DNA of 64,000 bases from Streptomyces chrestomyceticus JCM 4735 (GTDB lineage: Bacteria; Actinomycetota; Actinomycetes; Streptomycetales; Streptomycetaceae): assembly GCF_003865135.1 (NCBI RefSeq), contig NZ_BHZC01000001.1:3100001-3164000 (forward strand), written 5' to 3'. Shown here one piece after another: positions 12,777 to 23,475 of the stretch. Position 1 is the first letter of the stretch. Each line of letters begins with the position of its first letter. The position numbers and the translations under genes were made by a program. Under the pieces are notes generated by a model. It did not search any database. It was given only the letters and a program-made list of their open reading frames with translations, and was not told the DNA's origin.

Positions 12777-12820
12777 ATCAATGCCTTCCGTCTAAGTGGC
12801 GTCGTCGGTGCGTTCCGTGA

Positions 12821-13953
<1,133 letters not shown>

Positions 13954-14217
13954 CGCGAGCTCCTTCAGCGTGGCGCATGGGTACGGCAACCTCGTTGTGT
14001 CGGCGCGGCATTGAGCCACGGTGCGGCACTGGACTGGTCTTACGGATTGGGGGGCGGCTGATCGGCGCGGGGCCGGATCGGTTCACAGGCATCGGCCGGA
14101 CATGCAACCGGTTCCCTGACTCGGAACCTGGAGGCTCAGCCGCCTGCGCCGACTGCGCCGCAGTTGGCACCGGACGATAGCAGGCTCTCGCGTGGGCTTT
14201 TATTCCGGCCCTACGCC

Positions 14218-14655
14218 TCACGTCCGCGACCCCGTGGTTTCCGCCTTCTTCGCGTCGGCGGATTCGGGATTCACGTAGAGAACCTTTGCCTTCATATAGC
14301 TGCGGGCCTGGAAGGCGATCCACACCAGGACGGTCGCGAGCAGGGTGAAGGCGAACGCCCTGACGTTGAAGAGCGTGGTGTCCTTGAAGGCGATCATGAA
14401 GACCGCGACCGCCAGGATCTGCACCGCGTACAGCAGCAGTCCCATCATCTGGAACAGATCCGGGAGGCGCTTGGCGGTCTGCTGGAGGACCACCAGACCC
14501 GACCCCATCAGCAGCAGCACCAGCACCGTTCCGATGGCAGCACCGATCGCGCCCTGCCCGCCCGCGACCACAGCGCTGATCACGACGCCGACGGCGCCGG
14601 TGGCAAGCGAGGGTACGGAGACATTGGCAAGTAGGCGGGCGTCAGTGGACTGCAT
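14218..14655 (-). CDS. atpI: ATP synthase protein I homologue
   Basis: The 145-residue protein has four membrane helices (about residues 17-35, 42-58, 74-93 and 98-118) and a Lys/Glu-rich tail. It is the first gene of the atp operon, 264 bp before atpB, the position of AtpI in other bacteria. AtpI-like proteins assist assembly of the c-ring or magnesium supply. The sequence is weakly conserved, so the name rests mainly on position and topology. The operon promoter must lie in the 290 bp upstream, which hold a Rex-like operator. Confidence 0.82.
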   Translation of the reverse strand: MQSTDARLLANVSVPSLATGAVGVVISAVVAGGQGAIGAAIGTVLVLLLMGSGLVVLQQTAKRLPDLFQMMGLLLYAVQILAVAVFMIAFKDTTLFNVRAFAFTLLATVLVWIAFQARSYMKAKVLYVNPESADAKKAETTGSRT

Positions 14656-14774
14656 GGCGGCGCTCCGGCAAAAAATGGGGGTGGTGTCGTCAAGGACGAG
14701 CGTAGACCCGGCCTGAGGGAGAACCTGAGGCCGAAAGACCGTCGCACTTCGGTCCTTCGGCTCTGCCGCCGGGT

Positions 14775-14793
14775 TTCGTGAACGGTATCACAA
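14775..14793. promoter_or_regulatory. Rex-like operator upstream of atpI
   Basis: The sequence TTCGTGAACGGTATCACAA (reverse strand TTGTGATACCGTTCACGAA) is an imperfect inverted repeat with the TTGTGA-N6-TCACAA pattern bound by the NADH-sensing repressor Rex. It lies about 120 bp before the atpI ATG, inside the only AT-rich part of this 290-bp intergenic region, which otherwise holds no gene. The fit is 11 of 12 half-site bases. It predicts raised atp transcription when the NADH/NAD ratio is high. Confidence 0.68.
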
Positions 14794-14945
14794 ACTATTT
14801 GATGAGGTCTTTACCTGCTCGGTGTGCTGCCCGTCACACGTGAGCAGTAATCCGCGCGTTGGAGCGAGACACCCTGCCGTTCTGTCTGCTATGAGACACG
14901 TTTGGGGTAATTCTCGAACGTCGCTCTTAGGGGCGAAAACGCGTC

Positions 14946-16310
14946 TCAGCGATGACTTCCGGCCTTGCGGCGGTCGGTGAAGCGCGACCGGTCACCGATC
15001 GCGGTGGCCCCGTTGACGCCCGCCGGCACCGGCTGCCGCTCCCGTTCCGGGGCCCCCTGCGCCGACCGTTCCCCGGCCTCGTCGATCGCCGCGCTCTCCT
15101 CGGCGGCCGCGGCGACGGCCGCCGCCTGCACGCTGCGCCGGTACCGCGGCGGCACCATCCACTCCATCCAGCGCGGCGCCCGCGGCGTGAAGCGCGGCAG
15201 CAGCAGGAGGACGAGCCCGATCGCGCTCAGCAGCACGATGCCCATCACGACCCACACGCTCGCGTTGTTGACCGAGTACGCCACGGCGCCGAAGGCGATC
15301 AACGCGGACCAGAAGTACATGATCAGGACAGCGCGGCTGTGCGAATGGCCGATCTCCAGCAGCCGGTGGTGCAGGTGCCCGCGGTCGGCGGCGAACGGCG
15401 ACTGGCCCTTCCACGTACGGCGCACGATGGCCAGCACCAGGTCGGCGACCGGCACCGCGATGATCGTCAGCGGCAGCAGCAGCGGGATGTAGACCGGCAC
15501 CATCGCGTGGGTGGCCTCGCGGACGCTGCCCGCCTTCAGGTTGAGCAGGTCCGGGTCGACCTGGCCGGTCACCGAGACCGCGCCGGCCGCCATGACCAGC
15601 CCGATCAGCATCGACCCCGAGTCACCCATGAAGATCCGCGCCGGGTGCATGTTGTGCGGCAGGAAGCCCAGGCACATGCCCATCAGGACGACCGAGAACA
15701 GCGTCGCGGGCGCGGCCGCCTCGATGCCGTACCCGAACCACATCCGGTACGCGTACATGAAGAACGCCGCGGCGGCGATGCACACCATGCCGGACGCGAG
15801 CCCGTCCAGGCCGTCGACGAAGTTGACGGCGTTGATGGTGATGACGACCAGAGCCACCGTCAGGAGCGTGCCCTGCCACGGGCTCAGCGAGACCGTGCCG
15901 ATGCCCGGCACCGGGATCCACAGGATCGTCAGACCCTGAAGGACCATCACACCGGCGGCGATCATCTGCCCGCCGAGCTTGACCAGCGCGTCCACGCCCC
16001 ACTTGTCGTCCAGCACGCCCAGCACCCAGATCAGCGCGGCGCCCGACAGCAGCGCGCGCGGCTCGTTGGAGTGCTCGAAGACGGACTTGAGGTTGGTGAG
16101 ATGGGCCGCGACCAGCAGGCCCGCGCACAGCCCGCCGAACATGGCGATGCCGCCGAGGCGCGGGGTGGGTTCGCGGTGCACGTCGCGCGCGCGGATCTCG
16201 GGCATCGCGCCGGCCGCGATGGCGAATTTCCGTACCGGCCCGGTCAGCAGGTAAGTGACCGCGGCCGTGACGCACAGCGTCAGCAGGTATTCACGCACGG
16301 GCTGCCCCAT
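14946..16310 (-). CDS. MraY/WecA/TagO-family polyprenyl-phosphate sugar-1-phosphate transferase
   Basis: The 454-residue protein has about 11 membrane helices. It carries the family signatures REPTPRLGGIAMFGG near the N-terminus, INAVNFVDGLDGLASG (the Asp-rich catalytic loop), MGDSGSMLIG and DRGHLHHRLLEIGHSHSRAV (the His motif). Such enzymes transfer GlcNAc-1-phosphate or a similar sugar from a UDP-sugar to undecaprenyl or decaprenyl phosphate to start cell-wall glycopolymers. The His-loop form is closer to WecA/TagO/Rfe than to MraY. About 70 hydrophilic residues follow the last helix. The conserved location directly before atpI suggests a housekeeping role. Confidence 0.92.
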   Translation of the reverse strand: MGQPVREYLLTLCVTAAVTYLLTGPVRKFAIAAGAMPEIRARDVHREPTPRLGGIAMFGGLCAGLLVAAHLTNLKSVFEHSNEPRALLSGAALIWVLGVLDDKWGVDALVKLGGQMIAAGVMVLQGLTILWIPVPGIGTVSLSPWQGTLLTVALVVITINAVNFVDGLDGLASGMVCIAAAAFFMYAYRMWFGYGIEAAAPATLFSVVLMGMCLGFLPHNMHPARIFMGDSGSMLIGLVMAAGAVSVTGQVDPDLLNLKAGSVREATHAMVPVYIPLLLPLTIIAVPVADLVLAIVRRTWKGQSPFAADRGHLHHRLLEIGHSHSRAVLIMYFWSALIAFGAVAYSVNNASVWVVMGIVLLSAIGLVLLLLPRFTPRAPRWMEWMVPPRYRRSVQAAAVAAAAEESAAIDEAGERSAQGAPERERQPVPAGVNGATAIGDRSRFTDRRKAGSHR

Positions 16311-16409
16311 TGGTATCGCTGGCCATCACAGCCACACACCATATGCGTGTCCGCCCCCTATCCGTGAACGTAAGGGAAGACAACCCCGTCCCGCGCATGG
16401 TTCCAGAGC

Positions 16410-17747
<1,338 letters not shown>

Positions 17748-17993
17748 GGCGCGCTCCGGACCTCGGACGGGGACGTGGGTCCAATGTAGGCGCGAGGCGG
17801 GGCGGGGGCGCGGTGGAGGGAGCTGGTGGGGGTTTGGAGCCGGGCAGCCGGCCCTACGGGGCGACCGCACACGTTCCCCCACCGGGGGCTTACCCGGAGC
17901 GAGCGGGAGCGAAGCCACAACCCCGGCCACAGGCCCCCAGCGCCTCCTGGGAGCCCCGTCCCCCGCCCGCACCGCCCAGAGGCCCCCAGGCCC

Positions 17994-18656
17994 TCAAGCC
18001 CGCGCAGGAACCCCCGTCAGGGCCGTCACGACGGGGTCCAGGGCCTGGTTGATCTCGTCGCCGATGGAGCGGAAGAACGTGATGGGCGCGCCGTACGGGT
18101 CGTAGACCTCGTCGGCCTCCGGGTTCGGCGCCAGCAGCCAGCCGCGCAGTGCCGCCGCGGCGCCGACCAGGGCGCGGGCGCGTTCGACCAGGCCGCCGCC
18201 GGGCAGCGCCGGGTCGGGCTCGGGGAGCGTGGCCGGGTCTATGGCCCGTACGAGGCGGTTGAACTCCTTCAGCGTGAAGGTGCGCAGGCCCGCCGAGTGG
18301 CCCATGGAGATGACCTGGGCGCGGTGGTCGCGGGTGGCGGTCAGCACGAGGTCGGCCCGGATGACGTGCTCGTCCAGCAGCTCGCGGCCGGTGAAATCGG
18401 CCGGATCCGCGCCGTAGTCGGCCAGAACCGTGGCGGCGTGGGTCTCCATGGGCGCGCCTTCGTGGCCCCAGGTGCCGGCGCTCTCCACGACCAGGCCGCC
18501 GCGGTCCGCGCCCAGCCGCAGGTCGAGGGCGTGCCGGTGCAGCCGCTCGGTGATGGGCGAGCGGCAGACGTTGCCGGTGCTGACGTGGAGAATGCGGAAC
18601 GTGCGGGAGCTGTCCTCTCCGGGTCCCGCTATGCCACGCCCGAGGGGCGCAATCAA
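17994..18656 (-). CDS. Low-molecular-weight tyrosine phosphatase-like protein with Ser in place of the nucleophilic Cys
   Basis: Translation most likely starts at a TTG (18656) that overlaps the Sua5 stop (TTGA) and has GAGGTGG upstream, giving 220 residues. The phosphatase loop reads HVSTGNVCRSPITERL: the second loop Cys and the Arg are kept. The position of the nucleophile, first residue of the CX5R motif, is Ser26 (codon AGC). The general-acid Asp is present in VYDPYGAPI. A normal LMW phosphatase removes phosphate from protein Tyr through a cysteinyl intermediate. With Ser this one may be inactive, a phospho-binding protein, or have altered chemistry. The gene lies between the tRNA-threonylcarbamoylation gene and glyA. 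Confidence 0.88.
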   Translation of the reverse strand: MIAPLGRGIAGPGEDSSRTFRILHVSTGNVCRSPITERLHRHALDLRLGADRGGLVVESAGTWGHEGAPMETHAATVLADYGADPADFTGRELLDEHVIRADLVLTATRDHRAQVISMGHSAGLRTFTLKEFNRLVRAIDPATLPEPDPALPGGGLVERARALVGAAAALRGWLLAPNPEADEVYDPYGAPITFFRSIGDEINQALDPVVTALTGVPARA

Positions 18657-19300
18657 TTCGCCACCTCAAGCCCGGGAGCCACCTTGCGCAGCTCCTCCGC
18701 GCTGAGCGCGCCCTCGCGCAGCAGCAGCGGCGTCGGCCCGGTCACGTCCACGATCGAGGACGGCACGGCGGCGGGGGTCGGGCCGCCGTCCAGGTAGACG
18801 GAGACGGAGTCGCCGAGCATCTCCTGGGCCGCGTCGCAGTCCTGCGGCGACGGGTGCCCGGTGAGGTTGGCGCTGGAGACGGCCATCGGGCCGAACTCGG
18901 TCAGCAGCTCGATGGCGACCGGGTGCAGCGGCATACGGACCGCGACCGTGCCGCGGGTCTCGCCGAGGTCCCAGGTCAGCGACGGCTGGTGGGTCGCGAC
19001 CAGGGTCAGCGCGCCGGGCCAGAAGGCGTCGACCAGCTCCCAGGCCTGCTCGGAGAAGTCCGTGACGAGCCCGTGGAGGGTGTTCGGGGAGCCGACGAGC
19101 ACCGGGGACGGCATGCCGCGCCCGCGCCCCTTGGCCTCCAGCAGGTCACCGACGGCCTCGGCACTGAACGCGTCCGCGCCGATGCCGTAGACGGTGTCGG
19201 TCGGCAGCACGACCAGCTCGCCGCGACGGACGGCCGATGCGGCCTCGCGCAGACCGGTCGCGCGGTCGGTCGCGTCGCTGCAGTCGTATCGCCGTGCCAT
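18653..19300 (-). CDS. L-threonylcarbamoyladenylate synthase (Sua5/YciO/YrdC family)
   Basis: The 215-residue protein starts at ATG 19300 behind GAGGAGGTC. The YrdC fold signatures are present: GELVVLPTDTVYGIGADAFS, KGRGRGMPSPVLV, VRMPLHP and SSANLTGHPSPQDC. It makes threonylcarbamoyl-AMP from threonine, bicarbonate and ATP for the t6A37 modification of ANN-decoding tRNAs. It lies 53 bp after prmC. Its stop overlaps the start of the phosphatase-like gene, so the three are probably one transcript. Confidence 0.94.
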   Translation of the reverse strand: MARRYDCSDATDRATGLREAASAVRRGELVVLPTDTVYGIGADAFSAEAVGDLLEAKGRGRGMPSPVLVGSPNTLHGLVTDFSEQAWELVDAFWPGALTLVATHQPSLTWDLGETRGTVAVRMPLHPVAIELLTEFGPMAVSSANLTGHPSPQDCDAAQEMLGDSVSVYLDGGPTPAAVPSSIVDVTGPTPLLLREGALSAEELRKVAPGLEVAN

Positions 19301-19353
19301 TTAACGGACCTCCTCGTGCGGAACGTACAGATGACTCGTGGGGGCCGGGCTCG

Positions 19354-20256
19354 TCATGGCGTCGCCCTGCGCGCGGTGGCGAAGCGGGGCCGGTTGTTCA
19401 GGTCGGGGTGGTCGGCCGCGTCGGCCCAGCCCCGCTCCTCGGTGAAGATCCACGGAACCTGGCCGCCCTGGGTGTCGGCGTGCTCGATGACCACGACGCC
19501 GCCGGGCCGCAGCAGGCGGTGCGCGGTCCGTTCGATGCCGCGGATGGTGTCCAGGCCGTCCTGGCCCGAGAACAGCGCGAGCTCGGGGTCGTGGTCGCGT
19601 GCCTCGGGTGCGACGTACTCCCACTCGGTCAGCGGGATGTACGGCGGGTTGGAGATGACCAGGTCCACCTGGCCGTCCAGCTCGGGGAGCGCGGTCAGCG
19701 CGTCGCCCTGCTGGAGAACGACGCGGGACCCCTCGACGTTCTTGCGGGCCCACTGCATGGCCTCGTCGGACAGCTCGACGGCGTGCACCCGGGAGCGGGG
19801 CACCTCCTGCGCCAGGGCGAGGGCGATGGCTCCGGAGCCCGTGCACAGGTCCACGATGAGCGGTTCGACGACGTCCATGGCCCGTACCGCGTCTATCGCC
19901 CAGCCGACGACCGACTCGGTCTCCGGGCGGGGGACGAAGACGCCGGGGCCGACGTGCAGTTCCAGGTAGCGGAAGAAGGCCCGGCCGGTGATGTGCTGGA
20001 GCGGCTCGCGGGCCTCGCGGCGGGCGACGGCCTCCCAGTAGCGGGCGTCGAAGTCCGCGTCGGGGACCCGGTGCAGTTCACCGCGCTTGACGCCGTGGAC
20101 GTGTGCGGCGAGTTCCTCGGCGTCGAAGCGCGGTGAGGGTACGCCGGCGTCGGCCAGCCGCTGAGTGGCCTGGGCCACCTCGGCGAGCAGCACGGTGCGG
20201 GGGTTGGGCCCGCGGCGGGGCCGCTGGGGGTCGTGACCCCCGGAAGGCGACGGCAC
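19354..20256 (-). CDS. prmC: Peptide chain release factor N5-glutamine methyltransferase
   Basis: The GTG at 20256 follows GGAGGAACAGC, giving 300 residues. A longer open frame upstream is not coding. The N-terminal helical domain is followed by the Rossmann methyltransferase domain with VDLCTGSGAIALAL (SAM site) and the NPPY motif in DLVISNPPYIPLTEW that binds the target glutamine. It methylates the Gln of the GGQ motif of release factors, which fits its position 50 bp after prfA. It appears complete. Confidence 0.95.
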   Translation of the reverse strand: MPSPSGGHDPQRPRRGPNPRTVLLAEVAQATQRLADAGVPSPRFDAEELAAHVHGVKRGELHRVPDADFDARYWEAVARREAREPLQHITGRAFFRYLELHVGPGVFVPRPETESVVGWAIDAVRAMDVVEPLIVDLCTGSGAIALALAQEVPRSRVHAVELSDEAMQWARKNVEGSRVVLQQGDALTALPELDGQVDLVISNPPYIPLTEWEYVAPEARDHDPELALFSGQDGLDTIRGIERTAHRLLRPGGVVVIEHADTQGGQVPWIFTEERGWADAADHPDLNNRPRFATARRATP

Positions 20257-20306
20257 GCTGTTCCTCCGGCTCGTTCTACGGGCGTGGTACGGACGTTCTA
20301 CGGGCT

Positions 20307-21386
20307 TTACTGGGCGGCGGCCAGCTTGGCGGCCGAGTCGGCGTCCACGCACGCCTGGATGACCGGATCGAGCTCGCCGTCGAGGACCTGGTCCAGGTTG
20401 TACGCCTTGAAGCCGACGCGGTGGTCCGAAATGCGGTTCTCCGGGAAGTTGTACGTCCGGATGCGCTCGGAGCGGTCGACGGTACGGACCTGGCTGCGCC
20501 GGGCGTCCGACGCCTCCTTCTCGGCCTCTTCCTGGGCGGCGGCCAGCAGCCGCGACCGCAGGATGCGCAGGGCCTGCTCCTTGTTCTGGAGCTGGCTCTT
20601 CTCGTTCTGGCAGGAGACGACGATGCCGGTGGGCAGGTGGGTGATGCGGACGGCGGAGTCGGTGGTGTTGACCGACTGGCCGCCGGGGCCCGACGAGCGG
20701 TAGACGTCGATGCGCAGGTCGTTCGGACCGATCTCGACCTCGACCTCCTCGGCCTCGGGCGTGACGAGCACGCCGGCCGCGGAGGTGTGGATGCGGCCCT
20801 GGGACTCGGTGGCGGGCACCCGCTGCACGCGGTGCACCCCGCCCTCGTACTTCAGGCGGGCCCACACGCCCTGGCCGGGCTCGGTGGCGCCGTTGCCGCC
20901 CTTGGTCTTCACGGCGACCTGGACGTCCTTGTAGCCGCCGAGGTCGGACTCGTTGGCGTCGAGGATCTCGGTCTTCCAGCCGACGCGCTCGGCGTAGCGC
21001 AGGTACATGCGCAGCAGGTCGCCGGCGAACAGCGCGGACTCCTCGCCGCCCTCGCCGGCCTTGACCTCAAGGATGACGTCCTTGTCGTCGCTGGGGTCGC
21101 GCGGCACGAGCAGCAGCCGCAGCTTCTCGGTGAGCTCCTCGCGGCGCGCTTCGAGGTCCTTGACCTCGTCGGCGAAGTCCGGGTCGTCGGCGGCCAGTTC
21201 GCGGGCCGTGCCGATGTCGTCGCCGGTCTGCTTCCAGGCGCGGTACGCCGTGATGATCGGGGTGAGCTCGAAATAGCGCTTGTTGAGCCGCTTGGCCTCG
21301 CGCTGGTCGGCGTGGACCGCGGGGTCGGCCAGTCGTTTTTCGAGGTCGGCGTGCTCGCCGATCAGTTCCTCGACCGCCTCGAACAT
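20307..21386 (-). CDS. prfA: Peptide chain release factor 1
   Basis: The 359-residue protein has the GGQ motif in [20 protein letters not shown], which triggers peptidyl-tRNA hydrolysis. The codon-recognition domain carries the RF1-type signature in the region [17 protein letters not shown] to [16 protein letters not shown]. It reads UAA and UAG. It lies between rpmE (183 bp upstream) and prmC, the usual actinobacterial order. Confidence 0.97.
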   Translation of the reverse strand: MFEAVEELIGEHADLEKRLADPAVHADQREAKRLNKRYFELTPIITAYRAWKQTGDDIGTARELAADDPDFADEVKDLEARREELTEKLRLLLVPRDPSDDKDVILEVKAGEGGEESALFAGDLLRMYLRYAERVGWKTEILDANESDLGGYKDVQVAVKTKGGNGATEPGQGVWARLKYEGGVHRVQRVPATESQGRIHTSAAGVLVTPEAEEVEVEIGPNDLRIDVYRSSGPGGQSVNTTDSAVRITHLPTGIVVSCQNEKSQLQNKEQALRILRSRLLAAAQEEAEKEASDARRSQVRTVDRSERIRTYNFPENRISDHRVGFKAYNLDQVLDGELDPVIQACVDADSAAKLAAAQ

Positions 21387-21511
21387 CGTGGGGATTCCTC
21401 ACCTGGCTGTGTCTTCCGGGATCCGGGGGTTCCCGGTTGCCGGTTGCCGGCACGTGTGCGGCGGGGCCGCGGGCCCCGGGGACCTCCGGCGGGGTCCGTG
21501 GCCTGGACGAC

Positions 21512-21557
21512 AAAACGCCGGTCCGCCGCCCCTTCGCGGGGCGAGACGGAACCGGCG
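21512..21557 (-). terminator. Rho-independent terminator after rpmE
   Basis: On the minus strand CGCCGGT (21557-21551) pairs with ACCGGCG (21522-21516). An inner stem CGCCCC/GGGGCG and a small loop lie between them, and the structure is followed by TTTT at 21515-21512. It starts 12 nt after the rpmE stop. This is one of the few hairpins in the window with a clear T run. Confidence 0.8.
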
Positions 21558-21569
21558 CCTTGCGGGTCG

Positions 21570-21794
21570 CTACTTCTTGGCGGCGCCGGCGCCCTTGCCG
21601 AAGCGGGCCTCGAAGCGGGCCACACGGCCACCGGTGTCGAGGATCTTCTGCTTGCCCGTGTAGAACGGGTGGCACTCGGAGCAGATGTCGGCACGGATGG
21701 TGCCGCCGGCCACGGTGCTACGGGTGGTGAACGACGCGCCACAGGTGCAGCTGACCTGGGTCTCGACGTACTCCGGGTGGATGTCGCGCTTCAA
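21570..21794 (-). CDS. rpmE: 50S ribosomal protein L31, zinc-binding form
   Basis: This 74-residue protein has the zinc ribbon cysteines (VSCTCGASF and [15 protein letters not shown]) that mark the zinc-containing L31, as opposed to the zinc-free L31B made under zinc starvation. ATG 21794 follows an AGGAG-like site. No Zur box is obvious in the 170 bp upstream, which fits constitutive expression of the zinc form. Confidence 0.97.
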   Translation of the reverse strand: MKRDIHPEYVETQVSCTCGASFTTRSTVAGGTIRADICSECHPFYTGKQKILDTGGRVARFEARFGKGAGAAKK

Positions 21795-21967
21795 GGGAAT
21801 CTCCTAGGTTCGGGAGGGCTCCGGGTCGTTCCGCGGATTGCGTCACGTGAACCGGGGCCGACGGTCCAGTCTGCCAGGACTGGCCTCATCTCCCAAAACC
21901 GGGGTGCTCCGGAATTTGTTCCCGGGCGGCCGGCGGGGCCGGGAGATGAGGTGAAGAAACGATTCCG

Positions 21968-23092
21968 CTACTTCACGTAGCTGCCCGTTCCACCCTTGTC
22001 ACCAGCGGAATCCTTGATCGCTTCCTTGGGGATGTCCTGATCCTGGCGCAGCGCGTCCCAGACCTGCCGGGACTGCTTCTCCAGCGGCAGCACACGGGAC
22101 GGATTCTTCGGGTCGTACGTGACGGGCAGCGTGACCATGTCGATGCTGTCCGACCCGATACCGCCCATCTCCTTGGCGAGCCCCATCAGCGCGTTGACGG
22201 AGTTCAGGTCGCTGTCGGTGGTGATGGCCTTGGTGGCGGTGTCGGCGATGCCGTAGAGCTTCGTCGGGTTCGACAGCAGCCCGATGCTCTTGACCTGCTT
22301 CATCAGGGCCTTGATGAACGTCTGCTGGAGCTGGATGCGGCCCAGGTCACTGCCGTCGCCGCCGGGCACGCCGTGCCGGGTCCGTACGAGGCCGAGGGCG
22401 TCCTCACCGTTGAGGGTGTGCTTGCCGGGCTCCAGGTTCAGGTGGCTCTTGTTGTCGTGGATGGGCTTGGTGGTGGTGATGTCCACGCCGCCCAGGGCGT
22501 CGATGAGCTTCTTGAAGCCGGTGAAGTCGACCTCGACGAAGTGGTCCATCCGGACGCCGCTCATCGCCTCGACGGTCTTGACCGCGCAGGCCGGGCCGCC
22601 GACCTCGAAGGCGGTGTTGAACATGGCCTTGCGCTGGCCCGGTATGTTCTTGCCGTCCTTGGTGCAGTCCGGGCGCTGGACCAGGGTGTCGCGCGGGATG
22701 CTGACGACGCTGGCCTTTTTGTGGCCCTTGAAGATATGCACGATCATCGCGGTGTCGGAGCGGGCGCCGCCCTCGTCGCTCCCATACTCGCCGTTCTTGC
22801 CGGCCCGGGAGTCGGAGCCCATGACGAGGAGGTCCATCGACCCGTCGTCGTTGTCCTTGGGCCGGTTCTTGCCGAGGGCGGCGTTGATGTCGACGCCCTT
22901 CAGGTTGCCGTTGAGTTTGAAGTAGACGTAACCGAGTCCCGCGCCACCGAGCAGTACGCAGCTCACCAGCGCGCACACGGTGATCGTCAGGGCGCGGCGG
23001 CGCCGGGTCGGACCCTTGCGCCGGCGGCCCGTGGCACGTATGCCGCGGGAACGGCTCTTGGCCGGGTTCGCGGCCCTGCTGTCGTCCGCCAT
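21968..23092 (-). CDS. LytR-CpsA-Psr (LCP) family cell-wall glycopolymer ligase
   Basis: I prefer ATG 23092 (MADDSRAANPAKS), which has TGAGGAGCAG directly before it, giving 374 residues. A basic cytoplasmic tail (RRRKGPTRRRR) precedes one membrane helix (about 35-57). The extracellular LCP domain carries MDLLVMGSDSRAG, RSDTAMIVHIF, VVSIPRDTLV and LVRTRHGVPGGDGSDLGR, including the Arg and Asp residues that bind polyprenyl pyrophosphate. LCP proteins move glycopolymers from lipid carrier to peptidoglycan. The WecA-like gene in the same block would supply such lipid-linked sugars. Confidence 0.92.
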   Translation of the reverse strand: MADDSRAANPAKSRSRGIRATGRRRKGPTRRRRALTITVCALVSCVLLGGAGLGYVYFKLNGNLKGVDINAALGKNRPKDNDDGSMDLLVMGSDSRAGKNGEYGSDEGGARSDTAMIVHIFKGHKKASVVSIPRDTLVQRPDCTKDGKNIPGQRKAMFNTAFEVGGPACAVKTVEAMSGVRMDHFVEVDFTGFKKLIDALGGVDITTTKPIHDNKSHLNLEPGKHTLNGEDALGLVRTRHGVPGGDGSDLGRIQLQQTFIKALMKQVKSIGLLSNPTKLYGIADTATKAITTDSDLNSVNALMGLAKEMGGIGSDSIDMVTLPVTYDPKNPSRVLPLEKQSRQVWDALRQDQDIPKEAIKDSAGDKGGTGSYVK

Positions 23093-23475
23093 CTGCTCCT
23101 CAGTCCTCGTTCTCTCGGCTGCCCCTCGCCGCACCGTTCAGTGTCCGGCCACGGTTTGTTGCTCCTTGAAAGACGGGGGGCAGACCGGAAGGGTTGCACA
23201 ACGGGATTGAGAGCCATTCTTAGAAACCGGCCCGCCGAAACTCCGGCCAAAAGTCGACTTTTGCCGGGGTGACCAGGTCTTTTGTCCGGAGGCGGAAAGC
23301 GGAGTGACGGCCTCCGCGAGCGCCGCGCGTGTGCGCAAGGCAACAATCTGCGGGTTTCCGCCGACAGCACGAAGCCCTCCCGGTCACCGATGTGGCCAGG
23401 AGGGCTCAGCCGTGCGGCTACGGCCGGGTCCGGCGCCTTGACGGGCGCCGGCGGGCCGTTCGTACGGGGCCGACG
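23093..23475 (-). promoter_or_regulatory. Intergenic region between rho and the LCP gene, with a perfect 16-bp palindrome
   Basis: These 383 bp hold no gene. CAAAAGTCGACTTTTG at 23248-23263 is a perfect, AT-rich palindrome about 155 bp before the LCP start and could be an operator. An AAGGAG site followed by the four-codon frame GTG GCC GGA CAC then TGA (about 23145-23160) looks like a leader mini-ORF but may be chance. The rho terminator occupies the part near rho. Confidence 0.45.
23373..23406 (-). terminator. Terminator hairpin after rho
   Basis: AGCCCTCC (23373-23380) pairs with GGAGGGCT (23399-23406), enclosing an inner stem (GGTCAC/GTGGCC, imperfect). The structure begins 70 nt after the rho stop codon on the minus strand and is followed by TTCGTGC. 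Confidence 0.6.
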
